Source: Negativicutes bacterium
GTDB taxonomy: Bacteria > Bacillota_C > Negativicutes > Sporomusales_B > JARLHX01
NCBI GenBank assembly: GCA_031292035.1
Contig: JARLHX010000179.1
Coordinates: 124,001 to 188,000 of the forward strand
Length of the DNA: 64,000 nucleotides
Reading direction: 5' to 3'
In this document: in pieces, positions 1 through 8,483 of the stretch
Position numbering within the stretch: position 1 is the stretch's first letter
How the letters are laid out: each line of letters begins with the position of its first letter
Program-made: the position numbers and the translations under genes
The notes under the pieces: model-generated
What the model was told of the DNA's origin: nothing
Seen by the model: the letters and a program-made list of their open reading frames with translations, nothing else
Database searches by the model: none

Positions 1-171
1 TATTTCATGGGCACCACCTCCGGTTTGCGATTCATCTTTGGTTTCGGGAGGTGTTCTTAGAAATAGATTGGATTTTAGCCATTTGTCGGTTCGACAGTAT
101 TTTTAAAGCAAATCGATTATTCTGATCTTATATTGGCTTTTTTGGTAATATAATGAAACCATTAACTAATT

Positions 172-203
172 CCAATCAAATTCCAAGAAAGTTTGACTAT
201 ACT
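172..203 (+). promoter_or_regulatory. Promoter segment of response regulator 1, duplicated upstream of response regulator 2
   Basis: A TATACT -10 box lies at 198-203. The 32-bp block ending in it matches, without gaps, the block at 1819-1850 (reverse strand) ending in TATAAT upstream of the second regulator, with 26 of 32 bases identical by eye. I see no good -35 hexamer, so an activator may be needed. Bases 1-171 hold no gene I can name. Confidence 0.5.
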
Positions 204-265
204 TAAAATGGGGCATGGAAGAAAATAAATAACAGGGATGTGTCACACGCAAAGGAATTTTCTCA

Positions 266-940
266 ATGAAATTACTGTTAGTGGAAAACGAAACAAAACT
301 GGTTGACGCCCTGTCCCATCTGCTGAAGAAAAACGGCTTTGTCGTGGACAGCGCTACCGACGGAGAGACCGGCCTCGAAATGGCCACCAGCGGCGTCTAT
401 GACATTATTGTCTTGGACCGGATGCTGCCCAATCGTGACGGCCTATTTCTCTTGAAGGAGTATCGCAGCCTGGGATTTGATACTCCGGTTCTGTTTCTGA
501 CGGCAAAAGATTCGCCTGAAGATCGGGTAGAGGGCTTGGATGCAGGTGCCGACGACTACTTGGTGAAGCCTTTTTGCACCGAGGAGCTGCTTGCCAGATT
601 ACGTGCTTTGGCCCGGCGAAAAACCAAGAGTCTCGTTGAGACGACTATTTCCAAAGACGGGCTTATCCTTGATCCTTTGCGATGCGAAGTGGTCAACGGA
701 AGTGAAATCATCCATTTGAGCGTCAAGGAAGCCTCTTTATTAGAACTTTTAATGCGTAATTGCGGCCAAGTCCTAACCAAAGAGCGTATATTCGAAAAAG
801 TTTGGGGTTATTACACTGAAATCGAAATTTCCAATGTCGATCTTTATGTCCACTATCTGCGCAAGAAACTGAAGAAGCCCTGCATCAAGACAGTCCGTGG
901 AATTGGTTACTATTTCACGCAGGACGGCAATGTCTCATAA
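266..940 (+). CDS. OmpR-family response regulator (paralogue 1)
   Basis: Receiver domain (about residues 1-115) with the phospho-acceptor Asp51 in IIVLDRMLP and the LVKPF lysine motif, followed by a winged-helix DNA-binding domain (about 125-220). It should be a cytoplasmic transcription factor that is phosphorylated on Asp51. No histidine kinase is next to it, so it is an orphan within this window. The acidic pocket reads VENE, where the paralogue at 1078-1749 has VEDE, so one usual Mg-binding Asp (residue 8) is Asn here; this may alter phosphorylation. The start has an AAGGA ribosome site. The two regulators are convergent and share a terminator. Confidence 0.92.
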   Translation: MKLLLVENETKLVDALSHLLKKNGFVVDSATDGETGLEMATSGVYDIIVLDRMLPNRDGLFLLKEYRSLGFDTPVLFLTAKDSPEDRVEGLDAGADDYLVKPFCTEELLARLRALARRKTKSLVETTISKDGLILDPLRCEVVNGSEIIHLSVKEASLLELLMRNCGQVLTKERIFEKVWGYYTEIEISNVDLYVHYLRKKLKKPCIKTVRGIGYYFTQDGNVS

Positions 941-990
941 TCTGTCAGCAGACTGTATTTTTCCATAGTCACTGCAATACGAAGACAAAC

Positions 991-1028
991 AAGCAACCCC
1001 CTTATCTCAATGGGGGTTGCTTGTTTTT
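991..1028 (+). terminator. Terminator between the convergent regulators
   Basis: An 11-bp stem (AAGCAACCCCC with GGGGGTTGCTT) is followed by a T-rich run on the plus strand. Confidence 0.85.
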
Positions 1029-1077
1029 GTTTCCCAAGCCGCCGGCCGGCGGCATGAAGATGGTTAGCGCCTACTAA

Positions 1078-1749
1078 TCAAACTGCCTCGTCGGCCAAAA
1101 ACTGATAGCCGATCTTTTGGATCGTTTTAATATAGCGTACCTTAAGTTTTTTACGCAAATAATGAATATATAGGTGAACATAAGAAACATAGACGCTGGA
1201 ATTTTGGCCCCAGACCCGTTCCAGAATCCGCTCGGTGGAAATGATATGACCGTTGTTGCGCATCAACAGCTCCAAAATCTGCGCTTCCAGTGTCGTCAGC
1301 GGAATGGTTTCATTGCCTCGTTTCACAAGTCCCCGCAAGGGATACAGCACCAGATCGGCAGCCGCGATGGTATTAGTTTCCACAGCCCGACTCTGCCGGC
1401 GGAGAAGAGCCCTTAGCCTAGCAATCAGCTCCTCGGTGCAAAAAGGCTTCACCAAGTAGTCGTCGGCACCTGCATCCAAGCCCTCTACCCGATCTTCAGG
1501 CGAATCTTTTGCCGTTAGGATCAGTACTGGAGTGTCAAACCCCAGGCTGCGATACTCCTTCAAGAAAAACAGGCCGTCACGATTGGGCAGCATCCGGTCC
1601 AGAACAATAATGTCGTAGACGCCAGTCGCGGCCATGTCAATTCCGGTATCCCCATCGGCGGCACGGTCCACTACAAAGCCATTTCTCTTCAGCAGATGGG
1701 ACAGCGCATCAACCAGTCTGGACTCATCTTCCACAAGCAGTAGTTTCAT
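1078..1749 (-). CDS. OmpR-family response regulator (paralogue 2)
   Basis: Receiver with the VEDE acidic pocket, Asp51 and VKPF lysine motif, then a winged-helix domain (VHLYIHYLRKKLK recognition region). The N-terminal 120 residues are nearly the same as in the regulator at 266-940, so this is a gene pair from a recent duplication that included the promoter. I start at 1749 (MKLLLVED), preceded by GAGGGAAATAGT; the reading frame is open for 38 more codons upstream but that part has no homology. There is no linked kinase. The adjacent flagellar operon starts about 290 bp away, so control of motility is possible but only inferred. Confidence 0.92.
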   Translation of the reverse strand: MKLLLVEDESRLVDALSHLLKRNGFVVDRAADGDTGIDMAATGVYDIIVLDRMLPNRDGLFFLKEYRSLGFDTPVLILTAKDSPEDRVEGLDAGADDYLVKPFCTEELIARLRALLRRQSRAVETNTIAAADLVLYPLRGLVKRGNETIPLTTLEAQILELLMRNNGHIISTERILERVWGQNSSVYVSYVHLYIHYLRKKLKVRYIKTIQKIGYQFLADEAV

Positions 1750-1818
1750 ACTATTTCCCTCTTTGTGTGTCACGTCCTTGTAATAAATTTCCCTTCCTGG
1801 GAATGTTTCACACAATAG

Positions 1819-1850
1819 ATTATAGTGAAAACTTCTTAGAATCTGATTGG
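1819..1850 (-). promoter_or_regulatory. Promoter segment of response regulator 2
   Basis: TATAAT -10 box (1819-1824 read on the minus strand) inside the 32-bp block shared with 172-203. Confidence 0.5.
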
Positions 1851-2037
1851 AAAAGAAAGGCATCGTTTTGCGAAGCTTTAGACGCGGGCCGGAAAGGCCT
1901 GCTTATTTTTTATTCCAAACGAATTCTAAGATTAGACTGCGAAAAACGGATGAAGCTGGAGCAGCCGCTACAGGAAACAGGACCCCCTCACCAGGGCCTT
2001 CCGGGTGCACCCAGCAGTAAAAAGGAGGGAATATCAG

Positions 2038-2466
2038 ATGAGCAGTGTCTCAGGTACCAGCAACTACTGGAAGACTCCGACCTCGACGGCTACCACATCG
2101 TCGACAGGAACCAACGACCTCACCGATTTTCAGTCATTTCTCCAACTAATGGCCACCGAGCTGCAGAATCAAGACCCGACCAACCCAGTCAGCAACACCG
2201 AGTATGTTTCGCAGATGGCCCAGATGACTTCACTTCAGCAATTACAATCCATCGGCGTGGACATCGCCGCCCAGACGGGCTACAGTCTGATCGGCAAAAG
2301 CGTGACATACACCACTACCGATTCTTCGGGGGCATCGACGTCGTCAACCGGGACGGTCTCGTCAGTAACTGTCAAAGACAGCACCGTCTATCTGACTGTC
2401 GGCAGCGACAGTGTGCTGCTTTCCGCGGTGACCCAGGTGGGCTCGGATTCCTCCTCATCTTCGTAA
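2038..2466 (+). CDS. flgD: Flagellar hook capping protein FlgD
   Basis: 142-aa hook scaffolding protein that caps the growing hook while FlgE subunits assemble. It has the family core FLQLMATELQNQDPTNPVSNTEYVSQMAQMTSLQQLQSI near the N-terminus. The C-terminus is short and Ser/Thr rich, as in short Firmicutes FlgD proteins without the full Ig-like domain. I start at the ATG preceded by AAAGGAGGG; a GTG 33 bases upstream lacks such a site. It is the first gene of a co-directional flagellar operon; the usual upstream neighbour FliK is not seen. Confidence 0.93.
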   Translation: MSSVSGTSNYWKTPTSTATTSSTGTNDLTDFQSFLQLMATELQNQDPTNPVSNTEYVSQMAQMTSLQQLQSIGVDIAAQTGYSLIGKSVTYTTTDSSGASTSSTGTVSSVTVKDSTVYLTVGSDSVLLSAVTQVGSDSSSSS

Positions 2467-2514
2467 GCACACCCTTTTAGGCTTTTGGCTTGCAGTCCAG
2501 ATAAAACAAAAAAA

Positions 2515-2550
2515 TCAGCTGGACCCTCTCGGGGGAAGCTGACTTCTATT
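2515..2550. terminator. Hairpin between flgD and flgE
   Basis: TCAGCT-gga-CCC-TCTC-GGG-gga-AGCTGA stem. A T-run follows only on the minus-strand reading, so on the plus strand it may reduce read-through or protect the mRNA 3' end of flgD. Confidence 0.45.
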
Positions 2551-2593
2551 TCCGATTGACGGAAGAAATAGAAAGTGGCAGGAGGAATTCATT

Positions 2594-3979
2594 ATGTCCA
2601 TGTATACCGCGGTTTCCGGCCTCAAGTCGCAGCAGTCCAAGCTGGACGTGATCGGCAACAATATCGCCAACATCAGCACAGTAGGTTATAAAGCCCAGAC
2701 GGTAAGTTTTTCCGATCTGCTCAGCCAGACCATCAGCGCGGCCACGGCGGCGAGCAACACGGTCGGTGGTAAAAATGCCCAGCAGGTCGGCCTTGGTGTA
2801 AATATTTCATCCATAGCCACCGATATGTCTGAGGGCAGCACCGAATCCACCGGCAACTCCCATGACTTGGCTATTAACGGCAATGGTTTCTTCATTACCG
2901 CCGGCAGTGGCACCGGTTCGTACCATTTTACCCGCCAGGGCAACTTCGGCGTGGATGACAGCGGCAACCTGGTGGTCGATGGCCAGAAGATCTGCGGCTG
3001 GGAAGAGTACACCACCACCAACGGCACCGCCACCTACAACACCCAGAAGACGGTGGAACCGATCAACCTGTTTTCCGACAGTTATAACGGCAATAAGAAA
3101 GTCATCCCGCCTGAGGCTACGAGCACCGCAACGCTGACCGGCAACCTGGACCCGTCGACCACCGCTCCGACCGATTCCACGGATCTGACCACCATGGGGA
3201 CAGTCCCGTCTACGGCGGACGGAACGACGACGCTGACAGTTTATGATGCCCAGGGGAATAAATATGACGTCACCGTCAATTTGTACAAGTGCAAAACCGA
3301 CACCACTGATGCAAGCAATCCGATAACATCCTACTACTGGACGGTGGCGTCAAGCGATACCACCACCCTTGGCGTCAGCGGCAGCGGTTATATTGCATTT
3401 GATTCAAGCGGAAAGGCTGTTACAACCGCAACCGGGACCAATTCCGGCGGCACCAGTACCACCTATACCTTCGACGACAAACCGTCGATCACTTTGACGC
3501 CGACAGGGAGCAACGCCGGCAGTTCTCCATTCACCGTTAGTATGGATTTAAGCGGGGTTTCCACCTATACCAGCAGCAGCGGCTATTCAGTCAGCGGCAC
3601 CACCGACGGCTACGCTTCCGGTGATCTTTCGGACTACAGCATCGGCTCAGACGGCGTCATCACCGGCACTTACAGCAACGGCCAGCAGCAGACACTGGGA
3701 ATGATCGCCCTGGCCAACTTCACCAATCCGGCGGGGCTGGAGAAGGTAGGCGGCAATCTTTATGACGTAACCTCCAACTCGGGCGATTTCACTGGCGGAG
3801 TCGCCGCCGGCTCGAGCGGCACAGGTTCGATTGCTTCCGGTGAGCTCGAGATGTCCAATGTCGACTTGTCGGGACAATTCAGCGAAATGATGATTACCGA
3901 GCGGGCCTACCAGGCCAACAGTAAGGTTATCACCACGACCGACACCATGATGCAAACCGTTATTGATCTAATACGGTAG
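2594..3979 (+). CDS. flgE: Flagellar hook protein FlgE
   Basis: 461 aa. The N-terminal rod/hook signature (MYTAVSGLKSQQSKLDVIGNN then NISTVGYK) and the C-terminal coiled motif (SNVDLSGQFSEMMITERAYQANSKVI) frame a Ser/Thr/Gly-rich variable middle (about 150-400), the usual FlgE layout. It is exported by the flagellar type III system and polymerises into the hook. The start ATG follows GGAGGAATTCATT. It lies 127 bp after flgD and 39 bp before flgK. Confidence 0.95.
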   Translation: MSMYTAVSGLKSQQSKLDVIGNNIANISTVGYKAQTVSFSDLLSQTISAATAASNTVGGKNAQQVGLGVNISSIATDMSEGSTESTGNSHDLAINGNGFFITAGSGTGSYHFTRQGNFGVDDSGNLVVDGQKICGWEEYTTTNGTATYNTQKTVEPINLFSDSYNGNKKVIPPEATSTATLTGNLDPSTTAPTDSTDLTTMGTVPSTADGTTTLTVYDAQGNKYDVTVNLYKCKTDTTDASNPITSYYWTVASSDTTTLGVSGSGYIAFDSSGKAVTTATGTNSGGTSTTYTFDDKPSITLTPTGSNAGSSPFTVSMDLSGVSTYTSSSGYSVSGTTDGYASGDLSDYSIGSDGVITGTYSNGQQQTLGMIALANFTNPAGLEKVGGNLYDVTSNSGDFTGGVAAGSSGTGSIASGELEMSNVDLSGQFSEMMITERAYQANSKVITTTDTMMQTVIDLIR

Positions 3980-4018
3980 AGTCGACCGATTTTGCGGCGG
4001 GAAAAGTGAGGTATAGCC

Positions 4019-5509
4019 ATGTCTTCGACCTTTAGCGGATACCGCATTGCGGCTTCCGGGATGAATACAACTCAGGCGGGACTGACAGCGATGAGCCACA
4101 ACCTGGCAAACATGAATACCGTGGGCTATTCCCGCCAACAAAGCGTCAGCGAGGAATTGGTCACCCTGCAGTCAGGGGGAACCTCCCTCGGCTCAGGCGC
4201 CAGCGTGGCGGAAATAAGCCGGGCCAGGGACGTGCTGCTCGACAAGACCTATCGGCAGCAAAACGCCGCACTGAGCTATTGGGACGCCAAAAACACCAAT
4301 ATTACCTCCATGCAGCAAATTCTTGACGATATGTCTTCCTCGACCGACGCGACTGACGATTCAGGCGAAACCGGCATTCAGGCAATGGTGACCGATTTCT
4401 TCAACAGCTGGGAAGAACTGGCCAAGGATCCCACCAGCCAGAGCGCCAGGCAGACGGTGACCGAAGACGCCACCACCCTAGTCAGCTCTTTGAGCCAAGT
4501 GGACCAACAACTGGAGCAAATGCAGGAGGACTGCACCGCCAGTGTCAAGGACGGAGTGGACCAGCTCAACGACTACGCCCAGCAGGTGAAAAAACTGAAC
4601 ATCCAAATCCGGGCGGCGGAGGCCGGGGGAACCGAGGCCAACGACCTTAGGGATCAACGGGATGAAATCGTTGATGAAATGTCGTCGCTGGCCGACGTCA
4701 GCGCCAACGAGCAAAATGGTGTGTACACCGTCAGCATCGGCGGCGTATCGCTGGTCAGCGGCGACAGCACCCACACCCTTGTCGCCACAGGTACCGGGAC
4801 GGTGACGAACCCGTTGCAAGTTACCTGGAAAGAGCTGGGCAGCGCGGTAAATCTGTCAGGCGGCAGCATCAAAGGCCAGCTGGAGGACGCCGACCAGAGC
4901 GGTGTTCAGGCCATCGATACAACAACCAGCTATGATTATGATCCGACAGCCATCACCAGCTCGATCGCCGCTCTGCGGCAGGGGCTTAATGATCTGATCA
5001 CCACCGTCGCCGCCCAGGTTAATACGTTGCACAGCTCTGGCACCGACCTAGATGGCGATACCGGGACCGCTTTTTTTACGACCATCGATTCTAATCAGCC
5101 TCTTAGCATCAGCAACATCGAAGTCAACCCAGAGCTGGTTAATGATCCTGATAAAGTCGCCGCGGCGGCCAGCAGCGATTCGGGGGACAACACCATCGCT
5201 AGCGATATTTACGATCTTCAGACTGCAAAAGATTTTACATCCCAGGGGCTTGCGGTGACGGTGAGCGGATTTTACCCGGCGGTAGTCTCTTGGCTGTCGA
5301 CAACAGGGGAAAACGCCGACAGCACCTATACTACCCAGGAGGATCTGGTATCGCAGGTGAATACGCAGCGGCAGTCGATTTCGAGTGTATCAATGGATGA
5401 AGAAATGTCGAATATGGTTGCGTTACAGAACGCTTACGGGGCCAATTCAAAAGTGCTCAGCACCCTCGACAACATGCTGGCCTTTTTGATCGACCATGTG
5501 AATTCCTAA
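4019..5509 (+). CDS. flgK: Flagellar hook-associated protein FlgK, copy 1
   Basis: 496-aa hook-filament junction protein. N-terminal FlgK signature (FSGYRIAASGMNTTQAGLTAMSHNLANMNTVGYSRQ) and C-terminal pairing helix (EEMSNMVALQNAYGANSKVLSTLDNML). Start ATG is preceded by GTGAGG. A second, divergent FlgK follows directly at 5535. One copy per hook-filament junction is normal, so the pair may give two junction proteins used together or under different conditions; which one is the main FlgK cannot be decided here. Confidence 0.93.
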   Translation: MSSTFSGYRIAASGMNTTQAGLTAMSHNLANMNTVGYSRQQSVSEELVTLQSGGTSLGSGASVAEISRARDVLLDKTYRQQNAALSYWDAKNTNITSMQQILDDMSSSTDATDDSGETGIQAMVTDFFNSWEELAKDPTSQSARQTVTEDATTLVSSLSQVDQQLEQMQEDCTASVKDGVDQLNDYAQQVKKLNIQIRAAEAGGTEANDLRDQRDEIVDEMSSLADVSANEQNGVYTVSIGGVSLVSGDSTHTLVATGTGTVTNPLQVTWKELGSAVNLSGGSIKGQLEDADQSGVQAIDTTTSYDYDPTAITSSIAALRQGLNDLITTVAAQVNTLHSSGTDLDGDTGTAFFTTIDSNQPLSISNIEVNPELVNDPDKVAAAASSDSGDNTIASDIYDLQTAKDFTSQGLAVTVSGFYPAVVSWLSTTGENADSTYTTQEDLVSQVNTQRQSISSVSMDEEMSNMVALQNAYGANSKVLSTLDNMLAFLIDHVNS

Positions 5510-5534
5510 AGAGAATAAGACTGAGGTGATTGTG

Positions 5535-7088
5535 GTGATAGCGACCTTCTCCGGGTTATATACCGCCGTGCGGGGCTTATATGTCAGCCAAGCTTCAGAA
5601 TCGGTCACCACCGACAATATCAGCAACGCCAATACGGTGGGCTATTCCCGTCAGACTGTCAATCAGACAGCGGTGGGACCGGCAGCGACTTACACCAGTA
5701 CGCTGCAACTCGGAAACGGGGCCCAGATCAACTCGGTGGACCGGGTACGCAATTTCCGCCTTGACCAGAAATACTGGCAGGAAAATGGCACTGACGGCGA
5801 GTGGACAAGCAAATCCAACTATTTGACCGAGTTGGAAGCGGTGTTAAACGATAGCAGCACATCAGACAGCGACTTCGCTTCGGTAATGGATGATTTCACC
5901 AGCGCCCTATCGGATTTGTCGGACGACCCCAGTAGTTCCGCGGCCCGGACCAGCGTCCGAGAAACGGGAGAGGCGGTCGCCAACTACCTGAACAGTACAG
6001 CGGAAAATCTGTCAGATCTTCGCAGTGACGTCAACGGCGACATTAAGACAACGGTGAGTGAGATCAATTCTTATGGCAAGCAAATCGCCGACCTGAACAA
6101 ACAAATCACTCTGGCGGCAGCGTCCGGCGCCAATGTCAACAGCCTAGAGGACCAGCGGGACGCCCTTGTCGACAAATTATCCAACTTGACCAGTGTTCAG
6201 GTAACCGAGACGGTGGTGGGCAAATCAGCCACCGGCGCGGATGTGAAGACACTGAATGTCAACGTGGATGGCGGGACGCTAGTCAGTGGCAACGACGCGC
6301 GGCAGCTAGAATGCTACGAGGTCACCAGCGGCAGTCAGGCTGGTATGTACGGCATCCGCTGGCAGGATACCCAAGGCGAATACAGTCCAACCGGCGGTCA
6401 ACTGGGAGGGCTGCTGGATCTTCGCGACGGCACGGGAACAGGCTCAGAGTATAAAGGAATCCCCTATTACACCAGCCAGCTGGACGATTTCGCCCGCACC
6501 TTCGCCGAGGCGTTCAACGAGGGAGTTTATAAGAATGACACCGCTTCGGGCTATGGGGGGCACGCCGGCGGCGAGGGAGCCGACGACTCCACCGGCATCC
6601 GCTTTTTTTCCTATGACGGCAAATCCTCGACCGACCTGATGAATGGCGCCACTACCACCTCCGACATCGATGCCGTTTACCAGAACATTACCGCCGCCAA
6701 TATCAGCCTGTCTTCCGATGTGACCGACGACCTGGATAAAATCGCCACAGCGTCGACTTCAGGGGGCTCGGACAACAACGAGAATATCCTAAACCTGATC
6801 AGTATCTGCAGCGACAGCAAGATGTTCGACAACGGAACACCGATTGATTTCATGAATTCGATGATTTCCACACTGGGGACGGACAGCGACTACGCCGGCA
6901 AGCAGTCTGACAGCCAGGCCTCCTTCCTAAAGAATATCGACGACCGGCGGACCTCGGTGTCGGGAGTTTCCGTCAACGAAGAGACCGCCAATTTGACCAT
7001 CTACCAACAGGCTTATACAGCGTCCGCCAAAGCTGTCAGCATGTGGGACGAGATATACCAGGAGACCATCAGCATGGTCAATGATTAA
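5535..7088 (+). CDS. flgK: Flagellar hook-associated protein FlgK, copy 2
   Basis: 517-aa second FlgK. N-terminal FSGLYTAVRGLYVSQASESVTTDNISNANTVGYSRQ and C-terminal NEETANLTIYQQAYTASAKAVSMWDEIYQ are typical. The middle differs strongly from copy 1, so this is not a recent duplication. Three in-frame GTG codons (5526, 5532, 5535) are possible starts; I choose 5535 because GAGGTGAT at 5523-5530 then has good spacing. It lies 25 bp after copy 1 and ends 26 bp before flgL. Confidence 0.92.
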   Translation: MIATFSGLYTAVRGLYVSQASESVTTDNISNANTVGYSRQTVNQTAVGPAATYTSTLQLGNGAQINSVDRVRNFRLDQKYWQENGTDGEWTSKSNYLTELEAVLNDSSTSDSDFASVMDDFTSALSDLSDDPSSSAARTSVRETGEAVANYLNSTAENLSDLRSDVNGDIKTTVSEINSYGKQIADLNKQITLAAASGANVNSLEDQRDALVDKLSNLTSVQVTETVVGKSATGADVKTLNVNVDGGTLVSGNDARQLECYEVTSGSQAGMYGIRWQDTQGEYSPTGGQLGGLLDLRDGTGTGSEYKGIPYYTSQLDDFARTFAEAFNEGVYKNDTASGYGGHAGGEGADDSTGIRFFSYDGKSSTDLMNGATTTSDIDAVYQNITAANISLSSDVTDDLDKIATASTSGGSDNNENILNLISICSDSKMFDNGTPIDFMNSMISTLGTDSDYAGKQSDSQASFLKNIDDRRTSVSGVSVNEETANLTIYQQAYTASAKAVSMWDEIYQETISMVND

Positions 7089-7114
7089 GCCAGCAGCAAA
7101 GGGGGGTGATATTG

Positions 7115-8437
7115 ATGATCCGGATAACCAATTCGATGATGGCCAAAAATACGGTCTGGAACATTAATCAAAATATGCAGCGGCTGAACACAGCCACGAA
7201 TGCAGAGTCAACCGAGAAAAAGATTCAGCTGGCATCCGATGATCCGATTATCGCGACCCGGGCGCTGAAATATCGCAATTATGTAGCGACAGTGGAACAA
7301 TACCAGAAAAACGTGAGTGATGCTTCCTCCTGGATGAGCGTAACGGAAAACTCCTTGAGCGATCTGAAAGACGTTCTCCAGCAGGCGCGGAATTTGACGG
7401 TGGAGGCTTCGAGCGACGCGCTCAGTGACAGCGACAAGGCCGATATCGCCGACCAGGTCGAACAATTGAAAGAGAGTGCGGTGCAAATTCTCAACTCCAC
7501 CTATGCCGGGCGCTATGTTTTCGGCGGCTATGCCACCGACTCACCGCCCTATGCGACCACTTCGACAACCGCGGCGATCACCACCAATACCGCCGGATAT
7601 ATCGCCGACGACATCGGCGTCAGCAACGGCCTGGCGACAGGCAACTACAGCGTCGCGATGAGCGGAACCTCGGGCAGCTACACCCTTACCCTGACCGATC
7701 CGGCAGGCGCGACCTATACGGCCACTTCCACCGACGGCTCAGCCACTTTCACCACTGCTTCCGGGGCAGTCGTCCTGGAAGCACCGACAACTGTCACTTC
7801 ACCAGGCACCCTTGCTTTCACTGTCAGTTCAGGCAGCACCAGCAGCAGCATTGGCAATCTGGTGACTTTCAAGGGTAAGTATCTGGATCTCGGCGGAGTG
7901 GTATCCAGCTCGGTCTCTGACACGGCATTGAATGCGTTTTATGCCGCCAACACCGCCAATGCGTATTCAGCCGGTACCGACCAAGCCATCAAATATAATA
8001 CCGGCTACGGCAGCCAGATCGCCGTCAACGTGGAAGGGCAAGATGTCACAGGATCAGGCAGCGGCAACCTTTTTGATACGCTGGACAAGCTGCTGCTGGC
8101 CCTGAACGGCGACACCACCTACAAGACGATCGACAGCTCGGGAACCATCCAGACCCAGAACCTGAGCATCGACGGCCTGCTCACCGACATTGACAGCAAT
8201 CTCAACACCGTGCTGACTCAAGACTCAGATCTGGGGGCACGGCAGAACTATGTCGCTCTGTGCTCGTCCCGACTGGCCAACGACAGCACCACTTACACCA
8301 AACTAATGAGCGAAAATGAGGATGTGGATATCGCCCAGGCCACTATGGATGTCGCGACAGCCGAAACCGTCTATAATGCTTCGCTTTCAGTCGGCGCAAA
8401 GGCAATCTCGCAAAGCCTGGTGGATTACCTGAAATGA
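7115..8437 (+). CDS. flgL: Flagellar hook-associated protein FlgL
   Basis: 440 aa. Flagellin-like N-terminus (MIRITNSMMAKNTVWNINQNMQRLN, with KIQLASDDPIIATRALKYR) and C-terminus (ARQNYVALCSSRLANDSTTYTKLMSENEDVDIAQATMDVATAETVYNASLSVGAKAI). It is longer than a usual FlgL of about 300 aa because of a Thr/Ser/Gly-rich insert at about residues 145-265, probably a surface-exposed domain. I start at the ATG after GGGGGGTGAT; the earlier GTG at 7106 lies inside the ribosome site. Confidence 0.93.
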   Translation: MIRITNSMMAKNTVWNINQNMQRLNTATNAESTEKKIQLASDDPIIATRALKYRNYVATVEQYQKNVSDASSWMSVTENSLSDLKDVLQQARNLTVEASSDALSDSDKADIADQVEQLKESAVQILNSTYAGRYVFGGYATDSPPYATTSTTAAITTNTAGYIADDIGVSNGLATGNYSVAMSGTSGSYTLTLTDPAGATYTATSTDGSATFTTASGAVVLEAPTTVTSPGTLAFTVSSGSTSSSIGNLVTFKGKYLDLGGVVSSSVSDTALNAFYAANTANAYSAGTDQAIKYNTGYGSQIAVNVEGQDVTGSGSGNLFDTLDKLLLALNGDTTYKTIDSSGTIQTQNLSIDGLLTDIDSNLNTVLTQDSDLGARQNYVALCSSRLANDSTTYTKLMSENEDVDIAQATMDVATAETVYNASLSVGAKAISQSLVDYLK

Positions 8438-8483
8438 CTGAGCGGCAAGGAAGCCAACAATCAAAAACTAGGGAGGGATCAGC

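Noticed and set aside
1..60. Open frame ending in TAG at 58-60, possible end of a gene entering from the left
   Set aside because: Only 19 codons are visible and they match nothing I recognise.
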